Assembly (NCBI RefSeq): GCF_014698505.1
Contig: NZ_JACJTD010000032.1
Location: forward strand, 1-64,000
Source: Nostoc foliaceum FACHB-393
Lineage (GTDB): Bacteria; Cyanobacteriota; Cyanobacteriia; Cyanobacteriales; Nostocaceae
DNA: 64,000 nucleotides
Reading direction: 5' to 3'
Below, one piece after another: positions 24,634-32,473 of the stretch; position 1 is the first letter of the stretch; every line of letters begins with the position of its first letter. The position numbers and the translations under genes are program-made. The notes beneath the pieces were generated by a model. The model was not told the origin of the DNA and did not search any database. It saw only the letters and a program-made list of their open reading frames with translations.

Positions 24634-25848
24634 ATGCGATTTCCCAAATCATCCCGGTCTCTACGTCAACTCAGTACTCATGTTTTAGCGATCGCGCTAG
24701 GAGTGCTACTAACCGTTAGCACATTGCAAGTGTTGCCCTCCCAAGCCGAACCAGCACCCCTAGTAACTACTGGAGATACTTCACAACTGATTGCCCAACG
24801 GCAATCACCAGCCACTGCTGCGATCGGTAGCACTAGCTTTGTCACAGCAGCAGTGAATCGTGTTGGCACAGCAGTTGTTCGGATTGATACTGAGCGGACA
24901 ATTACTCGTCGCGTTGATCCATTTTTTGAAGACCCGTTTTTCCGTCGGTTTTTTGGTGAGGGTTTGCCTCAACAGATGCCTTCTGAACAGTTACGCGGTT
25001 TAGGCTCAGGTTTCATTATTGACAAAAGCGGCTTAGTTATGACTAATGCTCATGTGGTCGATAAGGCTGATAAAGTAACAGTCCGACTCAAAGATGGGCG
25101 CACCTTTGAAGGGAAAGTTCAAGGTATTGATGAAGTCACAGATTTGGCAGTAGTCAAAATTAACGCTGGTAACGATTTACCAGTCGCACCCTTGGGTTCT
25201 TCTAGTAATGTACAGGTAGGAGACTGGGCGATCGCAGTTGGTAATCCTTTGGGATTTGATAACACCGTTACCTTGGGAATTGTCAGTACCCTCAAACGTT
25301 CCAGCGCCCAAGTTGGCATTAGTGACAAACGCTTAGATTTCATTCAGACAGACGCTGCCATTAACCCTGGTAACTCTGGCGGGCCACTATTGAATGGCCA
25401 AGGTGAAGTGATTGGCATTAACACAGCCATTCGTCCTGACGCGATGGGTATTGGGTTTGCAATTCCTATTGATAAAGCTAAAGCGATCGCAGCCCAATTG
25501 CAACGTGATGGCAAAGTCGCTCACCCCTATCTAGGTGTGCAAATGCTAACTTTGACACCCGATCTTGCCAAGCAAAATAACACTGATCCTAACTCTCCTA
25601 TTCAAATACCAGAAATTAATGGTGTTTTTGTCATGCGAGTTGTTCCCAATTCTCCAGCTGCATCTGCGGGTATCCGGCGCGGGGATGTAATTCTTCAAGT
25701 TGATGGTAAAGCTATTACCAGTGCTGAACAATTGCAGAATGTTGTGGAAGACAGTCGTCTTGGTCAAGTATTACAGGTGAAAGTGCAACGAGGTAATCAG
25801 ACACAGCAGCTTTCAGTCCGCACAGCCGAGTTGCAAAATGCTTCGTAG
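24634..25848 (+). CDS. HtrA/Deg-type trypsin-like serine protease with PDZ domain
   Basis: About 404 residues. A signal peptide (LSTHVLAIALGVLLTVSTLQ then QAEP) sends it to the periplasm or thylakoid lumen. The triad is His in MTNAHVVDKA, Asp in VTDLAVVKI and Ser in NPGNSGGPLLN. One PDZ domain covers the C-terminal third (GVFVMRVVPNSPAASAGIRR, ILQVDGKAI). The QMPSEQLRGLGSGFIIDKSG stretch is typical of the cyanobacterial HhoA/HhoB/HtrA group, which degrade or refold damaged proteins; I cannot assign which of the three. The GTG at 24628 would add two residues; the ATG at 24634 is chosen. Confidence 0.9.
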   Translation: MRFPKSSRSLRQLSTHVLAIALGVLLTVSTLQVLPSQAEPAPLVTTGDTSQLIAQRQSPATAAIGSTSFVTAAVNRVGTAVVRIDTERTITRRVDPFFEDPFFRRFFGEGLPQQMPSEQLRGLGSGFIIDKSGLVMTNAHVVDKADKVTVRLKDGRTFEGKVQGIDEVTDLAVVKINAGNDLPVAPLGSSSNVQVGDWAIAVGNPLGFDNTVTLGIVSTLKRSSAQVGISDKRLDFIQTDAAINPGNSGGPLLNGQGEVIGINTAIRPDAMGIGFAIPIDKAKAIAAQLQRDGKVAHPYLGVQMLTLTPDLAKQNNTDPNSPIQIPEINGVFVMRVVPNSPAASAGIRRGDVILQVDGKAITSAEQLQNVVEDSRLGQVLQVKVQRGNQTQQLSVRTAELQNAS

Positions 25849-25886
25849 GGGCAATATAGCCAATTTTAATTGTGTGGACATAGTAG

Positions 25887-25907
25887 GGGTACAGCAATGC
25901 TGTGCCC
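25887..25907. terminator. Palindromic hairpin after the HtrA-type gene
   Basis: The arms gggtacagca and tgctgtgccc (one G-T pair) are separated by one base, 39 bp after the stop. It belongs to the same palindrome family as 49402-49430 and 55783-55806. It lacks a long T-run, so termination is only likely. Confidence 0.4.
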
Positions 25908-25951
25908 AAAGCGCGTGTAGTGATATTATCAGATAGTTAATAACCCGCTTT

Positions 25952-26120
25952 TGTCACTCTCCGGGAGGGCGATCGCTAGAAGCCCGATGAGGCAATCAAT
26001 ACAAGCTATACTATTAGAAAAAATTTGGTCTTGTATTTGTTATTAGAAAATAATCGCGCAAACGCCTGCTATACAAAAGCTCTAGAATTCAGAAATGGCA
26101 AAATTTTTCGGAGAGTGACA
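25952..26120. repeat. 12-bp inverted repeats bounding a 169-bp segment
   Basis: tgtcactctccg at 25952-25963 and its exact reverse complement cggagagtgaca at 26109-26120. The right copy lies immediately after the point where the toxin gene on the minus strand would normally end (DEVY), so a small inserted element is possible. No coding content inside. Confidence 0.4.
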
Positions 26121-26411
26121 GAACAGGGATAAACTTCATCATACGTTCCGATGTCGAGCAGAACAATAGCTTCAGTATTCGTTTCTGCATCCAGTTCAAT
26201 GGAGAAAACAACACGACAATCATAGCCGCAAGAGCAGGACTGAAGACCGTCGAGTTTGCCGCTCAGTTTGTAGAGTGCCTAATGCTGGGGCAAATACATC
26301 TGCTTCCATTTGTTGAAGAGTGTCTTCAATGCGTTGCTGGAGTTCAGCATTTCGCTTCACAAACTTACGCAATGCTCGTTTGAATTTTGGAGTCAAAACC
26401 AGCAGTCTCAT
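26069..26411 (-). pseudogene. RelE/YafQ-type mRNA interferase toxin, frameshifted
   Basis: From the ATG at 26411 the frame reads MRLLVLTPKFKRALRKFVKR ... APALGT, the N-terminal half of a YafQ/RelE-type ribosome-dependent endoribonuclease. Near 26272-26274 one extra base shifts the frame, and that frame stops at 26220. The shifted frame carries the missing half: YKLSGKLDGLQSCSCGYDCR, then VVFSIELDAETNTEAIVLLD and IGTYDEVY, running on to a stop at 26069 through sequence not typical of the family. So the toxin is inactivated by one indel unless the base is a sequencing error. Its start overlaps the antitoxin stop by 4 bp. Confidence 0.75.
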
Positions 26412-26635
26412 TTCTCTGGTTCATTTAAAGACTGGCGTAATTCTGCAATAACATCTTGCGCTGACTGATGCAGAAATTTACCTGCATGGAAATCAGTTAG
26501 GGTTTGTTGGGCATCTACAGCTATTTCTGCACGACGGTTTTCGTGGTGACGATTTTGTAAAATCTTGATCAGCATTTCTTGCTGTTCGGAGGAAAGTTGC
26601 AAAGCGTCTTCTAGCACTTGATCGAGATTACTCAT
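26408..26635 (-). CDS. Type II antitoxin paired with the YafQ/RelE-type toxin
   Basis: A 75-residue acidic, helical protein (MSNLDQVLEDALQLSSEQQE ... DVIAELRQSLNEPEK). Size, composition and the ATGA overlap with the toxin gene identify it as the antitoxin of the pair. Such proteins bind and neutralise the toxin and repress their own promoter. The reading frame is intact although the toxin is broken, as expected when the toxin dies first. It lies 29 bp after the MBL-fold gene, so read-through from panD is possible. Confidence 0.8.
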   Translation of the reverse strand: MSNLDQVLEDALQLSSEQQEMLIKILQNRHHENRRAEIAVDAQQTLTDFHAGKFLHQSAQDVIAELRQSLNEPEK

Positions 26636-26664
26636 AACTATTTCAAAATGTTAAGAAGACTAAA

Positions 26665-27567
26665 TTACTTAGCAACACTTAATACTAAACCTTCATGAGC
26701 TATTATTGCTTCAGGAAAGGCAGATTTAATATCGACTTGAACCTGATCAAGAAAATCATCATGGTCATCTGGGTGATGATGAGAAATGGCTAGCCGTTTA
26801 ACGCCAGCATTCAGGGCTGCATTGACCGCAGCTTGCCAGAGTAAATCAGCAGAGTCATGGTTGTGAGAGGTAGGGGGAGTGTAAGTGGCATTGGCAATCA
26901 GCAAGTCAACGCCTTGAATGAACTGTAAAATCCGCTCTCGCTCCACTTGATCGGCATTCTGGTGCAAATCCGTGACGTAGGCAACGCTATACTCTTGCCA
27001 AGTAACTCGGTAACCAACTGACCTCTGAGTTTGATTGATTAATGCGGTTGTAATAATCACATCATCTAACTTCACGTTACTGTCTGGAGTCAGATTGTAA
27101 AATTGCAATTCCGACTGCATTACCTGTAAAGGGTAAGGAAAGTGTGGTTGGAGCATCTGGTCGTACAGACATTGTTTGATTGAGGCTCCATTTGAGGCAG
27201 CTGTGCCGTAAATATGGAAACAATTTTCCAGAATAAATGCGGGAGCAAAAAAGGGAAACCCTTGAATCCGATTTGATTGGCAGTTGGTAAAAAATAAATG
27301 GGCTTGTAGTGGCTGTTGCAGTTCTTGCCAAGTTTTACCCAGTATGCGTAAGCCAGTACCGCCATCAAAAATCAAGCGTTTTCCAGCTACATGCATTTCT
27401 ACACAAGCGGTATTACCACCATAACGGTTGGTGTTGCTACTTGGGGTAGGAATCAAACCTCTTACACCCCAAAATTCCACTAGAAATTCGCCTGCTGGAC
27501 TACTTGGCATGGTAGCTGACTTTTCAGGTATGTAGCTCTGGGAACCCGACAACTCAAAATTTGACAT
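26665..27567 (-). CDS. MBL-fold protein lacking the metal-binding HxHxDH motif
   Basis: 300 residues with the frame of a one-domain metallo-beta-lactamase-fold hydrolase: FWGVRGLIPTP, YGGNTACVEM, LIFDGGTGLRILG and QGFPFFAPAF. Active relatives read THTHWDHIQGFPFF at the metal site. Here residues 93-107 read TNCQSNRIQGFPFFA, so both histidines, the aspartate and the last histidine have become N94, Q96, N98 and R99. Later ligand sites also differ (LLIANATYT for a D-containing motif, HNHDSAD for GWGHST), while SHHHPDD remains. It is therefore probably not a hydrolase and may act by binding. It starts 11 bp after panD and is likely cotranscribed. Confidence 0.82.
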   Translation of the reverse strand: MSNFELSGSQSYIPEKSATMPSSPAGEFLVEFWGVRGLIPTPSSNTNRYGGNTACVEMHVAGKRLIFDGGTGLRILGKTWQELQQPLQAHLFFTNCQSNRIQGFPFFAPAFILENCFHIYGTAASNGASIKQCLYDQMLQPHFPYPLQVMQSELQFYNLTPDSNVKLDDVIITTALINQTQRSVGYRVTWQEYSVAYVTDLHQNADQVERERILQFIQGVDLLIANATYTPPTSHNHDSADLLWQAAVNAALNAGVKRLAISHHHPDDHDDFLDQVQVDIKSAFPEAIIAHEGLVLSVAK

Positions 27568-27578
27568 TTTCCTTGAAA

Positions 27579-27962
27579 TTAGACCTTACTAAGCAAGTCA
27601 TCGTAGCGCCGCACTTCTAAGAGTTGGTTTTTTTCGTCCACAATGACTACTGTAGGAGAGTAACTTTTTAACTCTTCTGGAGTGAAATGCCCGTAAGTCA
27701 TTATAATCAAGCGATCGCCAATAATGCCTAGACGTGCCGCACCCCCATTTAGTTCAATTACTCCTGAATGGGCTGGAGCCGGGATCGCATAGGTAATAAA
27801 GCGCTGACCGTTGGCATTATTAACTACTTGCACCTGCTCATAGGGTAAGATACCAGCTTTTTCCAAAAGGATTTCATCGATGCTGATACTACCCACGTAG
27901 TTAATATTCGCCCCTGTGAGGGTGCAGTTATGAATTTTTGCCAAAAGGAGAGTACGCTGCAT
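27579..27962 (-). CDS. panD: Aspartate 1-decarboxylase (PanD)
   Basis: 127 residues, the normal length. PanD makes beta-alanine from aspartate for pantothenate and coenzyme A. The self-cleavage site Gly24-Ser25 lies in NYVGSISID; the new N-terminal serine becomes the pyruvoyl cofactor. Other family blocks are MQRTLLLAKIHNCTLTGANI, GQRFITYAI, GVIELNGGAARLG and GDRLIIMTYG. The gene is the first of a run with the MBL-fold gene (11-bp gap). No other pantothenate gene is in the window. Confidence 0.95.
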   Translation of the reverse strand: MQRTLLLAKIHNCTLTGANINYVGSISIDEILLEKAGILPYEQVQVVNNANGQRFITYAIPAPAHSGVIELNGGAARLGIIGDRLIIMTYGHFTPEELKSYSPTVVIVDEKNQLLEVRRYDDLLSKV

Positions 27963-28020
27963 TTGGGTTTGGGGTTGGTGGCAGATTTTAAAATCCGTGA
28001 CAAGCGAAAGTAATGAGTAG

Positions 28021-28087
28021 AGACGCGATTAATCGCGTCTGTACGGGAGTTAGGAATAAAAATTTATAACTCTTAACTCCTAACTCC
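28021..28087. terminator. Palindrome plus hairpin downstream of ppa
   Basis: The palindrome agacgcgattaatcgcgtct (28021-28040) is followed by ggagttagga (28046-28055) pairing with tcctaactcc (28078-28087). Both lie between ppa and panD on the minus strand and belong to dispersed repeat families seen at 37566, 58838 and 12381. Together they probably end the ppa transcript. Confidence 0.5.
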
Positions 28088-28098
28088 TAACTCCTCTA

Positions 28099-28632
28099 TT
28101 ATCCTCTATAAGCTTTGACGGATTTTTCTACTAAAGCTGCAACCTTATCCACATCTTGCCAACCGAGAATTTCTGTCACCTTTTTTTCCAAATTTTTATA
28201 ACTACGGAAAAATTCGGCAATTTCATCTAAGCGGTGTGGTGCTACGTCTTTCAGGGATTTTACCTGAGTGTAGCGTGGATCTTTGTCAGGAACACAAAGG
28301 ATTTTTTCATCGCGATCGCCACCGTCAATCATCTCCAAGAAGCCAATTGGTCTTGCAGCAATAATGCAGCCTGGGAAGGTTGGCTCGTCAATTATGACCA
28401 TACCATCTAGGGGATCGCCATCATCAGCCAAGGTATTGGGTACAAAGCCGTAGTCGTATGGATATTGTACCGAGGAATAAAGTACTCGGTCTAGAGCAAA
28501 AGCTTCTAGTTCCTTGTCGTATTCGTATTTATTTTTACTTCCGCCAGTAATTTCAATCAGAACGTTGATTAGACCCGGTTTCGGTTGGGCAGGAATACGA
28601 GATAAGTCCACAAAAAACTCCTCTGATAACAA
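28099..28632 (-). CDS. ppa: Inorganic pyrophosphatase (family I)
   Basis: 177 residues, typical of soluble bacterial family I enzymes that hydrolyse pyrophosphate and pull biosynthesis forward. Diagnostic pieces are VLIEITGGSKNKYEYDKE, the YPYDYGFVPNTLADDGDPLD stretch with its Mg-binding aspartates, and KDPRYTQVKSLKDVAPH. All expected acidic metal ligands are present. The gene stands alone on the minus strand. Confidence 0.96.
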   Translation of the reverse strand: MLSEEFFVDLSRIPAQPKPGLINVLIEITGGSKNKYEYDKELEAFALDRVLYSSVQYPYDYGFVPNTLADDGDPLDGMVIIDEPTFPGCIIAARPIGFLEMIDGGDRDEKILCVPDKDPRYTQVKSLKDVAPHRLDEIAEFFRSYKNLEKKVTEILGWQDVDKVAALVEKSVKAYRG

Positions 28633-28784
28633 TGAATTATGGGGGCACTCAGTCAGCTTCGCTCCCCGTGTAGAATTTTAGGGCAATATGGATCTCTTCC
28701 CAAGGTATTCATTCCACAGCATTGCTTAACCCAAGCGTATTGCCCTATAACCTATACCGTATTTTTTTGAATTAGCCAAAAAAT

Positions 28785-28823
28785 GGAAAAAGCGTTGCGA
28801 ATAAACTTCGCAACGCTTTTTCC
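28785..28823. terminator. Perfect 16-bp hairpin terminator
   Basis: ggaaaaagcgttgcga (28785-28800), 7-nt loop, and its exact complement (28808-28823). On the minus strand a run of T follows soon after (the plus strand has ccaaaaaatgg just before it). It fits as the terminator of the small gene at 29014-29202. Confidence 0.65.
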
Positions 28824-29013
28824 AAGAGGGTATTATTCTCTCCTGCCCTTGATTTCTGCGTCTACTCTGTCAAGACAACTGAAATCTGGAGTCACACAAT
28901 ACAGATTCAGCTTATGCCTGAGCAACTACATCCACATTTACAGAGGTTATCTAAAAATCAGTTCTCTCCTGTTTGTAGCTCTCCTGCTGGTGAAATGCTA
29001 CTGGGAAGCTTTA

Positions 29014-29202
29014 TCAATCTTTCCTTCCTTGTAGGTTTTGGATCAGGGGTTGCTGGTTATTTTGGACATCACTTGAAGAATAGTGGGCGATGACAAATAC
29101 GGGTAGGGTAAGAGTCAACAGAGCGATCGCAGTTCCCACAATGTCTGCCAAACGTTGGGAATATGTGTCGGAAGAATTGGCAGACTGGCTATTTGAATTC
29201 AT
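29014..29202 (-). CDS. Small single-TM protein, conserved-looking, unknown function
   Basis: A 62-residue protein: a polar Ser/Asn-rich N-terminus (MNSNSQSANSSDTYSQRLAD), then one hydrophobic segment (IVGTAIALLTLTLPVFVIAH, ~21-40), then a short polar tail. It resembles small cyanobacterial one-helix proteins I have seen, but I cannot name a family. A strong hairpin ~190 bp downstream fits as its terminator, which supports it being a real transcript. Likely in the plasma or thylakoid membrane. Confidence 0.6.
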   Translation of the reverse strand: MNSNSQSANSSDTYSQRLADIVGTAIALLTLTLPVFVIAHYSSSDVQNNQQPLIQNLQGRKD

Positions 29203-29611
29203 ACAAAATTGACGTTTTTCGTATCACTGTGTAGGTCTACTCTCTGAACGAGAGCCTTAATGCTATGTTAGCTATTTTTAGATTGTAAAATGTGTAGCAT
29301 TCTACAATCTAAACCAGTTTTGCAACTGTCATAACAGCGTTTTTATACATAGAGTTCTTAATACAAAGTTACAAGTAGACAAATCATGTTTTATTTTGTA
29401 ATTAATATTTTCATATGTTTCTCTGTATGGTGTAACTGCTTGCATACGCAAAACTCACTTTAACAGCATCATAAATTACATTTTTTCGCTGCTTAAAGAT
29501 TAATTAGCAAAATGTATTTGTTCTATTCTTCATGATTATAACATCCTGCAACGCCTTTGATAAGGTCATTTTACTGGAATTACTAATTTGTGATACAGGA
29601 CACAAAACCGC

Positions 29612-29640
29612 AAAAGCACTGAATATCTCTCAGTGCTTTT
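29612..29640. terminator. Terminator-like hairpin inside a gene-poor region
   Basis: aaaagcactga (29612-29622), 7-nt loop, tcagtgctttt (29630-29640): a perfect 11-bp stem with A-run and T-run, symmetric for both strands. No gene ends here, so it may terminate an unannotated RNA. Confidence 0.55.
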
Positions 29641-30013
29641 AATTGTTATACAGTAGTTATACACAAAGATATTTGCCACCAGAGAAGAAATGGCAGGAAT
29701 GATTTTTGTAACCAATGATAGCTACCGAATAAATACAGATACATTATCCGTGTTGTGCAGCATAGATTCAGTGATACCACTAAACAAATATTTAAGAATT
29801 TAAAGTTTCAAATCTATGTAATATCACAGCATTTTTGTCAATCTATATATAGGTAGAGTAAAAATGTTTTATAAGGTAGCGTAGAGGCTTATCGTTAAAC
29901 TTGACTCATCTTTGAGCAAAATACCCAATTTCCAGATTCTAAATCTGTATAACTTTTTGGATAAATCAAAATCTAAAACGGTAAATTTTATAACAAATTA
30001 ATCAACTAAAAAA

Positions 30014-30039
30014 ACCGCCACTAAATATAATAGGGCGGT
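30014..30039 (-). terminator. Intrinsic terminator downstream of the DUF362 gene
   Basis: accgcc and ggcggt form a 6-bp GC-rich stem. Read on the minus strand it is followed by a T7 run, the correct direction for the DUF362 gene that ends at 30170. Confidence 0.6.
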
Positions 30040-30169
30040 CTGGTTAAGCAATCGGAGGGTAATTAGAGATTACTCTGCTAATAAATAAAATTGCTGTAAC
30101 GAAGTTTGCACTTGTAAATTAGGGATTGGGTATATTGGGCATAGTTATGCTCCTTATCTCCCACACTCT

Positions 30170-31141
30170 CTACTCCCTTCCATAAACACTCATTGGTTCT
30201 TTAATAAATCGGGTGTAAAGATGCTTAAACGTAGACTTAATTACGCGAGGCATACCAAAATCGATGGGCATTAACTTGTCGGGTAGCCGCCAATCTTCTA
30301 TTTTTAATAAGTCAGGATTTAAATGCGGAAACTCTATGGCAGCAAGTTCTGGACAAACTCCTAGCCTTTGGGAAGCTGCAACTGTGGGCACTTGTTCAGG
30401 AGGAACATTAAGGATTTCTACCATCGCTCGATCTAAAGCAAATATATCTGATGCCGCTGCTAAAATGCCCAACTGGCGAGGTTCACCATTACTGGGGCCA
30501 TTTCCTTCATGACCAATTATGCCATCCAATATGGTTAAGTTAGGGTTAATTGCCCTGGCTGTTTCTACTAACATTTCGCCAAATCTATTTGCGTCTTTTC
30601 CAGCTTCCATGTGCCACCAAGCTTTCATTTTGCCGGGGACGCAACCAAATAAGTTTTTTACGCCCAGTGTTAATGTCAATTGCATATGTGATTTCACTTT
30701 CGGTAGGTTAATCACTACATCTGCTTCCATTGCTTCTTTAGACAGCCGCAGATGGTTAAAATTATCACTGACGGTTTGGTAACGCTGACCATGAAAATCG
30801 ATAATAGGAAGATTGAGTTCTTCTAAGATAGGCAGATAGCCATTTGCTACTGCTACGCCCTTGGCACTTCCAAAAGCAGGACTATCGCCCAAAAATGGCT
30901 TACCACCAACCTCAATTACCATCTGGGCAACTTCGTAAACTAGTTCGGCACGGGTGATACATTCTTTACCAGGACGCGTCCCTGTAAGTAGATTTGGTTT
31001 GAGTAAAACGCGATCGCCTTTTTTCACAAATGCTGCCATTCCTCCAAAAGGTTCCAGCAGTGTGACTAGAGATTCTCGTAAAGCCTCTCGTTCATAAGAT
31101 GTAGCCCGAATGAGACTGACAGATGATTTTTGAGTCTGCAT
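30170..31141 (-). CDS. DUF362 domain-containing protein
   Basis: 323 residues. The DUF362 core is seen in VKKGDRVLLKPNLLTGTRPG, the ECITRAELVYEVAQMVIEVG block, VVINLPKVKSHMQLTLTLGVKNLFG and the TILDGIIGHEGNGPSNGEPR stretch. Some DUF362 proteins carry Fe-S domains; here there is no CxxCxxC ferredoxin motif, so this is the bare form. The biochemical role is not established. It is transcribed away from the AAA-like gene 73 bp upstream on the same strand and could be cotranscribed with it. Confidence 0.85.
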   Translation of the reverse strand: MQTQKSSVSLIRATSYEREALRESLVTLLEPFGGMAAFVKKGDRVLLKPNLLTGTRPGKECITRAELVYEVAQMVIEVGGKPFLGDSPAFGSAKGVAVANGYLPILEELNLPIIDFHGQRYQTVSDNFNHLRLSKEAMEADVVINLPKVKSHMQLTLTLGVKNLFGCVPGKMKAWWHMEAGKDANRFGEMLVETARAINPNLTILDGIIGHEGNGPSNGEPRQLGILAAASDIFALDRAMVEILNVPPEQVPTVAASQRLGVCPELAAIEFPHLNPDLLKIEDWRLPDKLMPIDFGMPRVIKSTFKHLYTRFIKEPMSVYGRE

Positions 31142-31214
31142 GGATAATAAATTATCAGTAATGAAGATATTCTTCTATCTTCCTATTTATACCAATTCTC
31201 TAAAATCTCGCGTA

Positions 31215-32297
31215 CTAGATTAACCTCTGCCGCAACCACAAGGCCAATAAAGGTAATGCTAGTTGATAACCCTGTTCAGCACTATAAATTAAACCTTTGT
31301 GCTGTAATCCAGTTAGCGATCCCTGAAGGCTACCACCTCTTGAAAGACCATGTTTTTGAATATATTCTTTACTTTGTGGTTTATCTGTAGGATCTAAAGC
31401 CAAAGATTCTAAAAGATGCACCTGATTTGCTGGCAATAACATGAGTAAAGATTCAAAAACTAAAGATAAGTCTTTAAGCAATCCTTCTATTGCCTGCTGC
31501 ACTGCTGCTTCACTAATTAACCCATCAGGATAAGAAAAAGTTTGTAAGCGGCGAATTATTGCCATTGCGTCGCCAATGTGTCCTTGGACAGCATCTAAAA
31601 ATAATTGCAGTGCTTGGGAGCGAGAATCAAATTTCATTCCTTGTATATGCAATATCTCCCTCGCCCACAATGCTAAAACGTCACTAGCTAAGGGGGCTAA
31701 CTGTATAGTTTCTAGGGGATAGTTTGTCTCATCTGGATGATGGCTGATTTCAGCGATCGTTGCTACTAAGACGTAGCTAACATGACTTTGTACATTGATT
31801 TCTCGTCTGAATGTGGCTTCCCACAAACCATTACGATCCCAAGAGCGAATGTGCGGAAAACTCTGCAAAATTAGCACTACCCGCTTATTTAAAGCAATAG
31901 CCATAATTTGGAGCAAATTGAGCAAAATTTCAAATGCTTGCCATAACTGCTTTTGGTTCAGGGAACGCAATGACTTAAGTTTGCCTTCTGGATGAAAGAC
32001 AAAAAACTCTTTGCCAAAGTTGCTTACCCAGTCTTGAATTTGTGCTGCTTCCCAGTTTTGGCTAATTGTCTCTGTTAGCAGTAGGATAAATCGCTCTCCA
32101 TCTGTAGCGCGGATGCAGTCTATCTCTAAGACGATCGCACCAACTTCTTGAGCAGCCACTCGCACTAAAGTTCGTCGCCCACTACCAGGTACGCCAGTAA
32201 TCAGCAAGTCTCCATCTTGGGCTAGTACTTCGACAATTCGCTGAAATTCTAGCGATCGCCCAACCAATTGTAAAGGAGTAGACAAATCCAAATTCAC
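31215..32297 (-). CDS. AAA-like/Orc1-type P-loop protein with altered Walker A
   Basis: 360 residues. The N-terminus LVGRSLEFQRIVEVL followed by LLITGVPGSGRRTLV is a P-loop NTPase start of the kind in Cdc6/Orc1 and STAND proteins. The Walker A lysine is replaced: GVPGSG is followed by R41-R42-T where GK(S/T) is expected. Walker B is also weak (RVVLILQSFPHI has no D-E pair). A helical lid (LQLFLDAVQGHIGDAMAIIR) and a C-terminal winged-helix (LSRGGSLQGSLTGLQHKGLI) follow. It may bind nucleotide poorly and work as a DNA- or protein-binding regulator. No partner is obvious nearby. Confidence 0.7.
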   Translation of the reverse strand: MNLDLSTPLQLVGRSLEFQRIVEVLAQDGDLLITGVPGSGRRTLVRVAAQEVGAIVLEIDCIRATDGERFILLLTETISQNWEAAQIQDWVSNFGKEFFVFHPEGKLKSLRSLNQKQLWQAFEILLNLLQIMAIALNKRVVLILQSFPHIRSWDRNGLWEATFRREINVQSHVSYVLVATIAEISHHPDETNYPLETIQLAPLASDVLALWAREILHIQGMKFDSRSQALQLFLDAVQGHIGDAMAIIRRLQTFSYPDGLISEAAVQQAIEGLLKDLSLVFESLLMLLPANQVHLLESLALDPTDKPQSKEYIQKHGLSRGGSLQGSLTGLQHKGLIYSAEQGYQLALPLLALWLRQRLI

Positions 32298-32419
32298 CTA
32301 GTTTTTGCCCTTGGTTTTAATCTTCACCTAACGGCAAGCATACCCACTTGCGTGACTACTGAGCAAGCATTGAAAGTAATTATGATAATAGTCAGTTTTT
32401 ATTAGTGCTTGTTTATATT

Positions 32420-32440
32420 TAGCACTTAAATTTAGTGCTA
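32420..32440. promoter_or_regulatory. Possible operator: tagcact inverted repeat upstream of the P-type ATPase
   Basis: tagcact (32420-32426) and agtgcta (32434-32440) form a dyad with a 7-bp AT spacer, 33 bp before the start codon. A third agtgct half-site lies at 32404-32409. The position suits a repressor of the ATPase gene, but no regulator is encoded adjacent. Confidence 0.35.
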
Positions 32441-32473
32441 AAACTTATTTAAAACTAAATTTAAGGAATATGT

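Larger units (their letters stand above)
29203..30169. other. Long gene-poor region with several hairpins
   Basis: Nearly 970 bp with no convincing open frame. It contains a hairpin at 29279-29311 (tagattgta and its complement, inner aatg/catt pairs), a terminator-like hairpin at 29612-29640 and another at 30014-30039. The rest is AT-rich. A small RNA ending at 29640 is possible but unsupported beyond the hairpin. Confidence 0.5.

Noticed and set aside
28783..29034. Plus-strand frame of 83 residues
   Set aside because: It begins inside a perfect terminator hairpin and overlaps the better-supported small gene on the other strand.
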